DNA of 64,000 nt from an uncultured Pelagibacteraceae bacterium. Lineage in GTDB: Bacteria > Pseudomonadota > Alphaproteobacteria > Pelagibacterales > Pelagibacteraceae. The stretch lies in contig CACCWT010000002.1 of the NCBI GenBank assembly GCA_902549785.1, positions 3,803 to 67,802 of the forward strand, read 5' to 3'. Below the pieces are notes generated by a model. The model was given only the letters and a program-made list of their open reading frames with translations, had not been told where the DNA came from and searched no databases. This document shows positions 51,158 to 60,066 of this stretch, piece by piece. The position numbers and the translations under genes are program-made. How positions within the stretch are numbered: position 1 is the first letter of the stretch; each line of letters begins with the position of its first letter.

Positions 51158-53812
51158 AGTCTTAATTTTTTCAAAAGCCTCATCAATTTTATCTTTAAAT
51201 TGGCCACCTGCTTGTGCAAAATCTTTTCTACCACCACCACCTTTACCACCAATAATTTCAGATCCTGTTTTAGCAAATGTGACTGCATCATACTTATCAG
51301 TAAGCTTATCAGTTATCCCAACTGCAAGACCTACTTTGTCTTCTAAACTAGCAAAAACTATAACAATTCCTGTTTTAAGATCTTTTTTTCCAGCATCAAC
51401 CAATTTTCTTAGCTCTTTGGGTGGAAGATCATCAACTTTTTGAAATCTTATGCTTATATTATTAATTTTAATATCTTGAATTATATTTTTTGAATTATTT
51501 TCTAAAATTGAACTAAATTTTAATTGCTCTAGTTGTTTTGATAATTCTTTAATTAAAATCTTATTTTCTTCATTTTCTATATTTGGTTTGCCGCCTAATT
51601 TAATTATCTGTTTTGATAAGTCATTAATCATTTCTTCATCTTTTTGTGCTGATAAGTCAGATAATTTTTCTTTATTTTGTAAGAAACTATTTAATTGATT
51701 TTCTCTGAGTGCTTCTACTCTTCTCACACCTGCTGCAATTGATGATTGACTAATAATTTTGAATTTTCCAATGTCACCAGTGTTTCTTACATGCGTACCT
51801 CCACATAATTCAGTGGAAAAATACCTTTCTTTCTCTTCTCCCATAGATAATACTCTAACCTCTTCTCCATATTTTTCTCCAAATAGTGCCAGGGCTCCAT
51901 TACTTACTGCTTCTTTAGGAGTCATAATCCTTGTTTTAACTTCTGATTTTTTTTGTACCATCGAATTTACGTGATTTTCTATTTTTTCTATTTCCTGGTC
52001 TGAGATTGGTTTCATGTGGCTAAAATCAAATCTTAATCTATCTGGCGCTACTAATGATCCTTTTTGTGTAACATGAGTGCCTAATACTCTTCTTAACGAC
52101 TCATGCAAAAGGTGTGTTGCAGAGTGATAAGCTCTTATATTATTACGTCTATCAATATCAATTTTCATCTCAACATTGTCTTTGATTTTTATACTTCCTG
52201 ATTTAACTTTGCCGTAATGTACAAATAAATCACCTAATTTTTTTTGGACATCTGTTATCTCGAGCTTAAAGTTTCCAGATATTATTTCACCAGTATCTCC
52301 TACCTGTCCCCCAGACTCTCCATAAAAAGGAGTTTGGTTTAAAATAATCATACCCTCATCATTTTCACTTAGTTCATTAACCTCTTTGTTATCTTTTAAT
52401 AATGATAGAATAATGCCTTCTGCTTGGTCAGTTTCATAACCTAAGAATTCTGTAGGACCTAATCGATCTTTTATGGAAAACCAAATATCATCTACTGCGC
52501 TATCACCAGAGCCTTTCCAATTTTTCTTTGCAAGCTCTTTACTTTCTTTCATTAAACTTTGAAATTTATCATTATCAATTGTTAAAGACTTATTTTTTAA
52601 AATATCTTGTGTGAGATCTAATGGAAAACCGTACGTATCATAGAGTTTAAAGGCTACTTCTCCAGGTAGTATCTTGTCTATTTTAGTTATTTCTTCATTT
52701 AATATTTTAATACCTCTATCTAAAAGAATTAAAAATTTTTCTTCTTCCATTCTTAATGTTTCTTTTATTAATGACTCAGCTCTCTCTATTTCTGAATAAT
52801 TACCTTTCATCTCGTCTTTTAAAGTTTTAAAAATATTATAAAAAATTGGTTCTTTAGAACCAAGCAGATGGGAATGCCTCATTCCTCTTCTCATAATTCT
52901 TCTTAGGACATAACCTCTTCCTTCATTTGATGGCAAAACTCCCTCGGCAATTAAAAATGAACTTGCGCGTAAGTGATCAGCTATTACTCTAAAACTTGCC
53001 AAATTGTCGTTATTAGGCGCAACTTTTAAAATTTCTGCAGTAGAGTTTATTATTTTTTTAAAATGATCGGTTTCATAGTTGTCGTGAGTTCCTTGAAGTA
53101 ATGCAGCAATTCTCTCTAAACCCATTCCAGTATCAACTGATGGTTTTGGTAGATTAATTCTCTTATCTTTTGAAATTTGCTCAAACTGCATGAAGACTAA
53201 ATTCCAAATTTCAATAAATCTGTCCCCATCTTCATTTTTTGTTCCTGGTAACCCTCCTTCTAAGTGGTCTCCATGATCATAAAATATTTCTGAACAAGGA
53301 CCACAAGGCCCAGTTTCACCCATAGACCAAAAATTATCAGATGTTGCTATCCTTATGATTTTATCTTCACTTAACCCAGCAATCTTTTTCCAGTAATTAA
53401 AGGCTTCGTCATCGTCATGGTATACAGTTACATAAAGCCTGTTCTTATCTAAACCAAATTCTTTTGTTATTAAATTCCACGCAAGTTCAATAGCTCTTTC
53501 TTTAAAATAATCGCCAAAAGAAAAGTTTCCCAGCATTTCAAAAAAAGTATGATGTCTTGGGGTGTAACCTACATTTTCAAGATCATTATGCTTTCCACCT
53601 GCTCTCACACATTTTTGTGAAGTTGTAGCTCTTAGATAATCTCTCTTTTCTAACCCAGTAAAAACATTTTTAAATTGAACCATCCCCGAATTCGCAAACA
53701 TCAATGTTGGATCGTTATTTGGAACCAGATTACTAGACTCAACTACTTTATGATCGTTTTTCTCAAAGTAACCTAAGAATGCTGATCTAATTTCATTTAG
53801 TGTTTTAGCCAT
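51149..53812 (-). CDS. alaS: Alanyl-tRNA synthetase
   Basis: An 887-residue class II synthetase of full length. The catalytic domain has [58 protein letters not shown] near 40-85 and GPCGPCSEI near 158. The tRNA-recognition region is followed by the editing domain with [13 protein letters not shown] (HxxxH zinc site) near 560 and [16 protein letters not shown] near 665, the Cys and His of which complete the site. The DHHA1-like C-terminus ends in the Gly-rich [16 protein letters not shown]. It is read away from recA with its promoter in the 99-base gap. Confidence 0.97.
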   Translation of the reverse strand: MAKTLNEIRSAFLGYFEKNDHKVVESSNLVPNNDPTLMFANSGMVQFKNVFTGLEKRDYLRATTSQKCVRAGGKHNDLENVGYTPRHHTFFEMLGNFSFGDYFKERAIELAWNLITKEFGLDKNRLYVTVYHDDDEAFNYWKKIAGLSEDKIIRIATSDNFWSMGETGPCGPCSEIFYDHGDHLEGGLPGTKNEDGDRFIEIWNLVFMQFEQISKDKRINLPKPSVDTGMGLERIAALLQGTHDNYETDHFKKIINSTAEILKVAPNNDNLASFRVIADHLRASSFLIAEGVLPSNEGRGYVLRRIMRRGMRHSHLLGSKEPIFYNIFKTLKDEMKGNYSEIERAESLIKETLRMEEEKFLILLDRGIKILNEEITKIDKILPGEVAFKLYDTYGFPLDLTQDILKNKSLTIDNDKFQSLMKESKELAKKNWKGSGDSAVDDIWFSIKDRLGPTEFLGYETDQAEGIILSLLKDNKEVNELSENDEGMIILNQTPFYGESGGQVGDTGEIISGNFKLEITDVQKKLGDLFVHYGKVKSGSIKIKDNVEMKIDIDRRNNIRAYHSATHLLHESLRRVLGTHVTQKGSLVAPDRLRFDFSHMKPISDQEIEKIENHVNSMVQKKSEVKTRIMTPKEAVSNGALALFGEKYGEEVRVLSMGEEKERYFSTELCGGTHVRNTGDIGKFKIISQSSIAAGVRRVEALRENQLNSFLQNKEKLSDLSAQKDEEMINDLSKQIIKLGGKPNIENEENKILIKELSKQLEQLKFSSILENNSKNIIQDIKINNISIRFQKVDDLPPKELRKLVDAGKKDLKTGIVIVFASLEDKVGLAVGITDKLTDKYDAVTFAKTGSEIIGGKGGGGRKDFAQAGGQFKDKIDEAFEKIKTLI

Positions 53813-53863
53813 ATACTGCCAAAATACAGCATTTTTATATGATGTCTACACTTCTGAAGGGAA

Positions 53864-53889
53864 AAAAGGCGCCCAATTGAGCGCCTTTT
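53864..53889 (-). terminator. intrinsic terminator of recA
   Basis: AAAAGGCGC (53864-53872) pairs with GCGCCTTTT (53881-53889) across an eight-base loop, giving nine pairs with five G-C. On the minus strand it follows recA by 22 bases and continues into a run of six T. It separates recA from alaS, which is transcribed in the same direction further on. Confidence 0.85.
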
Positions 53890-53911
53890 CTTAATAACTA
53901 AAAGTTATCTG

Positions 53912-55036
53912 CTAATTTTTTTTAGTTGGAACTTCTTCCTCTTTTTTCTGAGCCTCAACCTTCTCTTCGCTTAAAGGGTTTCCCTCTATCTTTTTTGAAA
54001 TGACGCCTGCTTTTTCTCTAATAGCCATTTCAATCTCAGCTGCAGCTTTTGGGTTTTGCTCAAGGTAAAGTTTAGCGTTCTCTCTACCTTGACCAATTTT
54101 TTCTCCTTTATAAGCGTACCAAGCTCCTGATTTTTCTACAATCTCAGCTTTAGCACCAAGGTCGATTAGTTCCCCTACTTTACTAATTCCTTTTCCATAC
54201 ATTAAATCGAATTCAACTACTTTAAATGGTGGAGCAACTTTATTTTTAACAACTTTAACTCTTGTTGTATTTCCAATTATTTGTTCTTTATCTTTAATCG
54301 CGCCAATTCTTCTAATATCCATTCTGACTGAAGAATAGAATTTCAAAGAATTACCACCAGATGTTGTTTCTGGGCTTCCAAACATAACACCAATTTTCAT
54401 TCTAATTTGGTTAATGAAAATAACCATTGTGTTAGTTCTTGATATTGATCCTGTTAATTTTCTAAGAGCTTGTGACATTAGTCTTGCTTGAAGACCAACA
54501 TGATGATCTCCCATGTCTCCTTCAATTTCAGCTCTTGGGGTTAATGCAGCAACTGAGTCAACAACAAGTACTGACATTGAGCCAGACTTAATTAAAGTAT
54601 CCGTAATTTCTAAAGCTTGTTCACCTGTATCTGGTTGTGAAATAAGCAGTTCTTCAGTATTAACACCCAATTTTTTTGCATAAACTGGATCTAATGCATG
54701 TTCTGCATCAACAAATCCACAAATTCCACCAGCTTTTTGTGCTTCAGCAACTACTTGTAATGCTAATGTAGTTTTTCCAGACGACTCTGGTCCATAAATT
54801 TCAATAATTCTTCCTTTTGGTAGTCCTCCTATACCAAGTGCTAGATCAAGACTTAAAGATCCAGTAGAAACAGACTCAACATCCATAGCCTTTTGTTCTC
54901 CAAGTTTCATTACAGAGCCTTTTCCAAAGCTATCTGTAATTTGGCTAATTGCTGCGTCTAATGCTTTATTTTTTTCCTTATTTTCCAATTCTTTATCTTT
55001 AGCGGTTTTAACCACTTTTAAGTTATTTTTAGTCAT
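53912..55036 (-). CDS. recA: Recombinase A
   Basis: A 374-residue recombinase of usual length. The core has [13 protein letters not shown] near 36, the Walker A loop [14 protein letters not shown] near 84, [10 protein letters not shown] near 110, [23 protein letters not shown] (Walker B) near 154, [47 protein letters not shown] near 192-238 and an acidic-basic C-terminal tail rich in Glu and Lys. It catalyses strand exchange and LexA/UmuD self-cleavage. A LexA-box-like sequence lies 50-65 bases upstream, and umuDC is 3 kb away. Confidence 0.98.
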   Translation of the reverse strand: MTKNNLKVVKTAKDKELENKEKNKALDAAISQITDSFGKGSVMKLGEQKAMDVESVSTGSLSLDLALGIGGLPKGRIIEIYGPESSGKTTLALQVVAEAQKAGGICGFVDAEHALDPVYAKKLGVNTEELLISQPDTGEQALEITDTLIKSGSMSVLVVDSVAALTPRAEIEGDMGDHHVGLQARLMSQALRKLTGSISRTNTMVIFINQIRMKIGVMFGSPETTSGGNSLKFYSSVRMDIRRIGAIKDKEQIIGNTTRVKVVKNKVAPPFKVVEFDLMYGKGISKVGELIDLGAKAEIVEKSGAWYAYKGEKIGQGRENAKLYLEQNPKAAAEIEMAIREKAGVISKKIEGNPLSEEKVEAQKKEEEVPTKKN

Positions 55037-55086
55037 TTTTTGCCTCTTTTTTTACGTTTTTTAACAATCGAATCATGAAGATAAAT

Positions 55087-55101
55087 GTACACATTTTGTT
55101 C
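55087..55101 (-). promoter_or_regulatory. LexA-box-like site upstream of recA
   Basis: On the coding strand the sequence is GAACAAAATGTGTAC: GAAC, seven bases, GTAC. This is one mismatch from the alphaproteobacterial LexA box GAAC-N7-GAAC (GTTC-N7-GTTC on the other strand). Its first nine bases are identical to the umuD box at 58397. A weak promoter (TTGCTA, 16 bases, TACATT) brackets it, which is where a repressor would act. Confidence 0.6.
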
Positions 55102-55107
55102 TCATTA

Positions 55108-55128
55108 GCAATATTTTTTTAATATTGC
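55108..55128. repeat. perfect inverted repeat in the tolC-recA gap
   Basis: GCAATATT-TTTTT-AATATTGC is an eight-pair hairpin with a five-base loop, 16 bases past the tolC stop on the minus strand. There is no T-run after it in that direction, so it would be a poor terminator. It overlaps the upstream part of the recA promoter region and could be a weak tolC terminator or an operator. Confidence 0.5.
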
Positions 55129-55144
55129 GTTTAAAAGTGTTTAT

Positions 55145-56443
55145 TTATCTAAGTTTTAAGTAGTCACTATTTAATAAGCCTGCTGACTTTAACAATCTGT
55201 ATTGGGCTAATAAGTAATTTCTTTCAGCCTCTGCAAGATTTATTTTAGCATTTATCAAATTTGATCTCGATTGAAGTACATCAAATGTTGATCTGTTCAA
55301 ACCGCTCTCATATTCAAAACTAATTCCCTCATTTGCTATTTCAGCAGCCTTAACTTGGGATTGAACAGCTCTTAAAAGGCTTTTAGATGACTCTAAAGTT
55401 GACCATGCAGCAGTAACACCTTGGGTGTTATTTCTAAAAGCGTTTTCAAGAAGTAATTTTTTCATCCCTTTAACTTGAAGATTTTTATTTACATTAGACT
55501 TATTCTTACCCCCAAATTGAAAAGGCCAGCTCACTGTTGCTTGCAAAATATCTTTTTCTCTTTCATCATATGTTGCACTCAGATCATCTGTATACGATCT
55601 CTCGAGCGAAAGTTTAGCCGTTGGTGATAAATCTGATCTTGCTATTTTTACATCTAATTCAGACTGTCCATATTCTATTTCAGCAATTATAAGATCAGGA
55701 CTTTTTTGTTCAGATATTTTTTTTGCTTCAACTAAACTTGATGGTATTGAAACTTCTGAATTATATATTTTTTTTAGTTTTTCATCAGTATTGATAGGTC
55801 CTATTATATTTTCATACGCTAACTTGCTAGTAATAATATTATTTTGAGCTCCTATATAACCTGCTTGAGCTCCTGACAAAGAAGATTGGGATTGTGCTAA
55901 GTCTGTAGCAGTAATTTGAGCTCTAGATAATCGCGCATTGTCTATTTCAAATTGTCTTTGAAGTAAATTTACATTTTCTTGATTAATACTTAATTTTTCA
56001 TAAGCAAGTATTAAACCGGTATATGCTTCAATTGCTTTCATAAAAACATCTTGTTCTTTTTTGATTAGTTTTGCTTCAGAAAGGTTTAGTCCTAATTTAC
56101 TTTTTTCATACTTGGTACTTCTCGCACTACCATCAATCAAAGTTTGTTCTAATTTTACCGATGTAGTCATCGTATCTGTATCAGTGATCGAAGCATCAGC
56201 ACCACTTTGATTTGTAAGTTTGTTGGTATTTTCGAAATTTTTTGTACCAGACAATGTTAAAGTTGGAAAAAAATCACTTTTCGAAATATTTAATACTTCT
56301 CTTTGAACTTCTAAATTTTTTCGTTCAGCTTTTAGTTCTAAATTATTTTGAAAAGTAATTTTTAATGCATCGGTTAAAGTTGCAGCGCTTGCTGCAAATG
56401 TAAAAGCTAATAGAAAGATTATTGTTAGTGATATTTTTTTCAT
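55145..56443 (-). CDS. tolC: TolC family outer-membrane channel protein
   Basis: A 432-residue protein with a signal peptide (residues 1-20, ending ASAA) and the duplicated helical-hairpin pattern of outer-membrane efflux proteins. LTDALKITFQNNLELKAERKNLEVQREVLNISKSDFFPTL is near 23-62, SVKLEQTLIDGSARSTKYEKSK near 94, and the second half repeats it with SDLSPTAKLSLERSYTDD near 273 and EYESGLNRSTFDVLQSRSNLINAKINLAEAERNYL near 376-410. It forms trimeric tunnels for type I secretion or RND efflux. No partner pump is adjacent. It overlaps the glycerate kinase gene by four bases. Confidence 0.9.
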   Translation of the reverse strand: MKKISLTIIFLLAFTFAASAATLTDALKITFQNNLELKAERKNLEVQREVLNISKSDFFPTLTLSGTKNFENTNKLTNQSGADASITDTDTMTTSVKLEQTLIDGSARSTKYEKSKLGLNLSEAKLIKKEQDVFMKAIEAYTGLILAYEKLSINQENVNLLQRQFEIDNARLSRAQITATDLAQSQSSLSGAQAGYIGAQNNIITSKLAYENIIGPINTDEKLKKIYNSEVSIPSSLVEAKKISEQKSPDLIIAEIEYGQSELDVKIARSDLSPTAKLSLERSYTDDLSATYDEREKDILQATVSWPFQFGGKNKSNVNKNLQVKGMKKLLLENAFRNNTQGVTAAWSTLESSKSLLRAVQSQVKAAEIANEGISFEYESGLNRSTFDVLQSRSNLINAKINLAEAERNYLLAQYRLLKSAGLLNSDYLKLR

Positions 56444-57366
56444 TTATTATATTTTATTGATTTAATTTGATGATTTCTATTTAAATTTAGCACGATTGAA
56501 GAATATTTTGGAGCAAATTTAAACATATTTTGGGTAATCCTCTGATATGTCTGCATAAATGTTAATACTTCATTTTTGCTCATTACTTTATCATTTGCTT
56601 TATTTTTTGAGTTTAATTTTAACAAGGACTCTTGTTTAAGCCGCCAACTCTGTAATAATTTAAAACTACCAGCTTTTAAGAATAACATGCAGTCTAATTT
56701 TGAAAACAATTTTTTGTATTTAGTCTGTAATTGTCGATTTACAAATTTTCTCCATTTTAAATTTTTATCTTCTTTTTTCTCTAGAGGGTTAATAGATTTT
56801 TTTAAAGTAATTTTTTTTTCAGCTCTAGCTCCTACACACCAACCCTCAAAGATTATAACATCTGGCACTCTTTTGACTAAATACCAAGACTTTCTTTTAA
56901 GTCTATCATCTATAGCTTTATTAAATTTAGGAATTCTATACTGACTAAATTTTTTTTTATTTATTTTTTTTAAAAGATCAAACATAAAATTTACATCGTG
57001 AGTTCCTGGAACACCCCTAGTTTTTAATAAGGGATGGATTTTTTTAGACAACTTTATTCTATCTTTTCTAGTTTTGTACAAATCATCAATTGAGATTTTA
57101 AAAACGCTAAGCTTAAAATATTTTGTCAGAATAATTTTTAAAATAGAACTAATTGTTGTTTTGCCAGTTCCTTGGCCTCCTGCTAAGCCAATTAAATAAG
57201 GTTTTGATTTTTTTGCTTTATTTGAAATCCAGAAACTAATTGGAATTAAAAATGATTTAATCATCTTTTCTTTATTTTTAAATTTTTCTTTAGAAGTTTC
57301 TTGAGATTTAATAAATTTAAAACATTCTTTGCTAACTTTTTTATAACAATCTGCAACTGGTTGCAT
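56440..57366 (-). CDS. D-glycerate 3-kinase (GLYK-like P-loop kinase)
   Basis: A 308-residue P-loop kinase. The Walker A loop is LIGLAGGQGTGKTTISSIL near residue 58. The family blocks SIDDLYKTRKDR near 91, HPLLKTRGVPGTHDVNF near 110, IPKFNKAIDDRLKR near 142 and VIIFEGWCVGARA near 170 are those of plant-type glycerate kinase and YggC-like enzymes. The late MQTYQRITQNMF is also typical. It would make 3-phosphoglycerate from glycerate, feeding photorespiration-like C2 carbon into central metabolism. Confidence 0.88.
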   Translation of the reverse strand: MQPVADCYKKVSKECFKFIKSQETSKEKFKNKEKMIKSFLIPISFWISNKAKKSKPYLIGLAGGQGTGKTTISSILKIILTKYFKLSVFKISIDDLYKTRKDRIKLSKKIHPLLKTRGVPGTHDVNFMFDLLKKINKKKFSQYRIPKFNKAIDDRLKRKSWYLVKRVPDVIIFEGWCVGARAEKKITLKKSINPLEKKEDKNLKWRKFVNRQLQTKYKKLFSKLDCMLFLKAGSFKLLQSWRLKQESLLKLNSKNKANDKVMSKNEVLTFMQTYQRITQNMFKFAPKYSSIVLNLNRNHQIKSIKYNK

Positions 57367-57374
57367 AAAAAAAT

Positions 57375-57743
57375 TTATTGTTTTTGATCAAGAGGATGAT
57401 TCTTTCCATCATTAACAGGGACATCCTCGATTTCGAACGGTTCTACGCCTTCTATGCAAGCAATATTCACACCATATATTTTTGGATTACTTCTAGGTCT
57501 GTTATGAGTATGAATTCCACAGATAGAACAAAAGTAATGTTTGGCAGTATTAGTATAAAACTGATAAAGCGTTAACTTGTCCTCTCCTTTTGTAAGTTTA
57601 AAATCATCAGGACCAAGCACTCCTATAATGTAACCTTTTTTTTTGCAGATTGAACAATTGCAACGCATGATCTTTTCAACACCGCCTATAGGAATTTTTA
57701 CTTCGGCTTCAATTGCCCCACAGTGACAAGTTAATTTTTTCAT
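57375..57743 (-). CDS. GFA (CENP-V/GFA domain) family protein, copy 1
   Basis: A 122-residue zinc protein of the glutathione-dependent formaldehyde-activating family. The zinc-binding cysteines are C5 and C7 in LTCHCGAIEAEV, the CNCSICKKKGY cluster near 28-33, and CSICGIHTHNRPR near 71. Most family members are not proven to act on formaldehyde; they probably bind thiol adducts. It follows the second family member by 20 bases, with only modest identity between the two (different lengths and loops), so they are old paralogues. Confidence 0.88.
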   Translation of the reverse strand: MKKLTCHCGAIEAEVKIPIGGVEKIMRCNCSICKKKGYIIGVLGPDDFKLTKGEDKLTLYQFYTNTAKHYFCSICGIHTHNRPRSNPKIYGVNIACIEGVEPFEIEDVPVNDGKNHPLDQKQ

Positions 57744-57763
57744 ATTTTAATCTCCTAACAAAA

Positions 57764-58249
57764 CTATTTATTAATATTTTTTTTTAAATATTCTCCGTAT
57801 CTTTTTAAACTTTCCTCTGGCCATGTTTTCTTTGGATCATACATCTTTTCAAAACAAATTACATCATCTGTAAGTTTTAGCCATGGATCTTTATCTTTTG
57901 TAAAAATATGCACTTGTGGTGGAAAACTTTTTGAATTATCTAAAGTTTTAGTTCTAACTGTTAATCTACCAACAGCTGAGGCATAATCAGTATAAATATA
58001 AGTTCCACATTTGGTACAAAAATATGCATTGGAAGTGGCGCCGCTTCCTGCTTTAAGTTCTGTTGATGCAACTTCTCCTTCTATAATTAAAGTGTTATCT
58101 AAGACGCTTGTATTAATAACGTATGAAGACCCAGTTATAATTTTACAATCTTTACAATGACAAGCTTGGGTGAATAGAGGCTTTTCTGTAATTCTATATT
58201 TAATCTGACCACAAATACATCCTCCAGTTAAGCTTTCGTTTTTTTCCAT
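57764..58249 (-). CDS. GFA (CENP-V/GFA domain) family protein, copy 2
   Basis: A 161-residue member of the same family as its neighbour. Zinc ligands are in TGGCICGQIKYRI near 9-14, QACHCKDCKIITGSSYV near 28-33 and NAYFCTKCGTYIYTDYA near 76-80; the C-terminal extension (IYDPKKTWPEESLKRYGEYL type) is common in the family. It is the first gene of the two-gene unit and is divergent from umuDC, with 166 bases between the two starts. A palindrome and a direct repeat lie in that gap. Confidence 0.88.
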   Translation of the reverse strand: MEKNESLTGGCICGQIKYRITEKPLFTQACHCKDCKIITGSSYVINTSVLDNTLIIEGEVASTELKAGSGATSNAYFCTKCGTYIYTDYASAVGRLTVRTKTLDNSKSFPPQVHIFTKDKDPWLKLTDDVICFEKMYDPKKTWPEESLKRYGEYLKKNINK

Positions 58250-58283
58250 TTATTATCTTCAAACTATTTATGGTTAAAATTAT

Positions 58284-58304
58284 CCACATGTATACAATAT
58301 GTGG
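58284..58304. promoter_or_regulatory. palindrome upstream of the GFA genes
   Basis: CCACAT-N9-ATGTGG is a perfect six-base inverted repeat with its centre about 45 bases before the GFA start codon. Its left arm overlaps TTATCCACA (58280-58288), a perfect DnaA-box 9-mer, which may be accidental. The GC content of the arms is unusual for a gap in this genome, so it is a fair candidate operator. Confidence 0.4.
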
Positions 58305-58318
58305 TTTCGATGTTCACG

Positions 58319-58339
58319 TTTTGATTCACTTTTGATTCA
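58319..58339. repeat. 10-bp direct repeat, period 11
   Basis: TTTTGATTCA occurs at 58319-58328 and again at 58330-58339, one helical turn apart. It lies midway between the divergent GFA and umuD starts and about 26 bases before the umuD -35 element. It may be a binding site for a regulator or chance duplication. Confidence 0.45.
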
Positions 58340-58364
58340 GTTACAGACTCAAAATACAACCTGA

Positions 58365-58393
58365 TTGACACTATTGAATAACTTAGATATTAA
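58365..58393 (+). promoter_or_regulatory. sigma70-type promoter of umuDC
   Basis: TTGACA (58365-58370), a perfect -35 hexamer, is followed by 17 bases and TATTAA (58388-58393) as -10. Transcription should start near 58400. The LexA box at 58397-58411 overlaps that start, and the umuD ATG is at 58416, so the leader is only about 16 bases. Confidence 0.75.
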
Positions 58394-58396
58394 TTA

Positions 58397-58411
58397 GAAC
58401 AAAATAAGAAC
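58397..58411 (+). promoter_or_regulatory. LexA box (SOS operator) of umuDC
   Basis: GAACAAAATAAGAAC is an exact GAAC-N7-GAAC, equal to the alphaproteobacterial LexA box GTTC-N7-GTTC read on the other strand. It lies directly over the predicted transcription start and four bases before the umuD start codon. LexA bound here would block transcription until DNA damage triggers its RecA-dependent cleavage. A near copy lies before recA at 55087. Confidence 0.85.
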
Positions 58412-58415
58412 ATTT

Positions 58416-58811
58416 ATGAAGCTAACTATACCTTACTATTTACATAAAGCTGGCGCGGGTTTTCCGTCCCCAGCTACTGACTATATTGAGGAAGACATAG
58501 ATTTAAATGTTCACTTAATCAAAAATGTTCCAGCAACCTTCATCATAAGAGTTCAAGGAAAATCAATGGTGGATGTGGGAATTAATGATGGCGATCTATT
58601 AGTTGTTGATAAGAGTTTAACACCAAAAAATTTCTCAACAGTTATTGCAAATGTTCATGATGAACTAGTTGTTAAAAGTTTAGTTCAAGAAAGGGATAAA
58701 AAATTTTTAACATCAGGTTCTAAAGAATTTACAGATCGAATTTTAATTAATGAAGATGAGGATATATTTATTTGGGGAGTTGTAACTTATGTCATCCATT
58801 CAGTATACTAA
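58416..58811 (+). CDS. umuD: UmuD-type S24 peptidase (translesion polymerase subunit)
   Basis: A 131-residue protein without a helix-turn-helix domain, so UmuD rather than LexA. The self-cleavage site is in [10 protein letters not shown], between A14 and G15, matching the E. coli CGFPSPA site. The catalytic Ser50 is in VQGKSMVD and Lys87 in ELVVKSLV, both at the expected spacing. Cleavage yields UmuD', which with UmuC forms DNA polymerase V. It overlaps umuC by 23 bases. Confidence 0.93.
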   Translation: MKLTIPYYLHKAGAGFPSPATDYIEEDIDLNVHLIKNVPATFIIRVQGKSMVDVGINDGDLLVVDKSLTPKNFSTVIANVHDELVVKSLVQERDKKFLTSGSKEFTDRILINEDEDIFIWGVVTYVIHSVY

Positions 58812-60066
58812 AAAAATAGCACTTATTGATTGTAACTCTTTTTACGTTTCTTGTGAAAGATTATTCAATCCTAAAATAAGAAAAAAACCTGTTGTAGTTT
58901 TATCTAATAATGATGGTTGTATAATTTCAAGATCAACTGAAGCAAAAGCTTTAGGTATTAAAATGGGAGAGCCTTACTTTAAAGCAAAAGATATTATTAT
59001 TAAAAATAAAGTTGAAGTTTTTTCATCCAATTATTCTTTGTACGGAGATTTATCTAGAAGAGTAATGAGAACATTGAAAAGATTTAACTCTGCTATTGAA
59101 GTTTATTCTATCGATGAAGCATTTCTAGATTTGTCAAATTTTTCAGATGATGAAGTTGAAAAGGTCGGAAGAGAAATCAGAGAGACAGTTTTAAAGTGGA
59201 CAGGTATTCCAACTAGTATTGGTATTGCTAAGACAAAAACTTTAAGCAAAGTTGCAAATCATATTGCAAAGAAAAAAAAATCAGGTGTAACAAGTTTGAT
59301 AGGAATTGAAAATATTGATCCAATATTAGAAAAAGTTGAAATTAACGATGTATGGGGTGTGGGAAGACAGTTAACAAAATTTTACCATAAAAACGGAATT
59401 TATAATGCAAAACAACTAAAAAACAAATCAAATACCTGGATAAAGAAAAACTCTAATGTTTTGGGTTCAAGAACTGCAATGGAACTAAGAGGAGTTCCTT
59501 GTATTGATTTAGAGACAACACAAACAAAAAGAAAAAGCTGTGTTGTATCTCGTTCTTTTGGCCAAAGAATTGAAAAATATCAAGAATTAAAAGAAGCAGT
59601 TGCAAATTATTGTTTGAATGCGTCTGAAAAAATCAGATCTGAGTCTTTAATTGCAAAGTCAATTACAGTTTTTGTTAGAACAAGTCCTTTTCAAAGTAGA
59701 TTTGGATATTATTCAAACTCAAAAACCATAGATTTTGCGATTTCAACGAATAATAGTATTGAAATAGTTAAAACTGCTTTGGTTGCTTTAGACTCTATCT
59801 TTAAAAACGGTTATCGTTATCAAAAAGCAGGTGTAATGCTTACTGGTTTATCCAATGAAAATCGTAGTAAGAACCTATTTTATTCTGAAAAAGATGAGAA
59901 AATAAAGGGTTTAATGAAGTCTATTGATAACACTAACTACCGGTATGGAAGATCTACGTTAAGTCTTGCTAGCGCTGGTGTCCAAAAAAGATGGAATATG
60001 AGAAGAGAGCATTCTTCTAAAATAGATACAGCTGATTTTTACTTACTCCCAACGATTAGAGCCTAA
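58789..60066 (+). CDS. umuC: UmuC, Y-family translesion DNA polymerase
   Basis: A 425-residue polymerase of UmuC length. Its palm has [21 protein letters not shown] near 8 (first metal Asp) and [16 protein letters not shown] near 99 with the catalytic Asp-Glu. [17 protein letters not shown] near 35 and [19 protein letters not shown] near 141 are family blocks. The thumb region has [12 protein letters not shown], and the C-terminus carries the UmuC-specific tail. It copies past damaged bases, at the price of mutation. It is SOS-controlled with umuD and ends one base before the convergent lyase-like gene. Confidence 0.95.
   Translation: MSSIQYTKKIALIDCNSFYVSCERLFNPKIRKKPVVVLSNNDGCIISRSTEAKALGIKMGEPYFKAKDIIIKNKVEVFSSNYSLYGDLSRRVMRTLKRFNSAIEVYSIDEAFLDLSNFSDDEVEKVGREIRETVLKWTGIPTSIGIAKTKTLSKVANHIAKKKKSGVTSLIGIENIDPILEKVEINDVWGVGRQLTKFYHKNGIYNAKQLKNKSNTWIKKNSNVLGSRTAMELRGVPCIDLETTQTKRKSCVVSRSFGQRIEKYQELKEAVANYCLNASEKIRSESLIAKSITVFVRTSPFQSRFGYYSNSKTIDFAISTNNSIEIVKTALVALDSIFKNGYRYQKAGVMLTGLSNENRSKNLFYSEKDEKIKGLMKSIDNTNYRYGRSTLSLASAGVQKRWNMRREHSSKIDTADFYLLPTIRA

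Noticed and set aside
56576..56944. 122-codon plus-strand frame opposite the glycerate kinase gene
   Set aside because: It is fully covered by a gene with strong P-loop kinase motifs on the minus strand; the reverse frame is only low-complexity Phe/Leu/Asn sequence.
58280..58288. Perfect DnaA box TTATCCACA near umuD, considered as part of a replication origin
   Set aside because: A single box with no cluster, no AT-rich unwinding region and no dnaA/parAB neighbours; it overlaps a palindrome that better explains the sequence.
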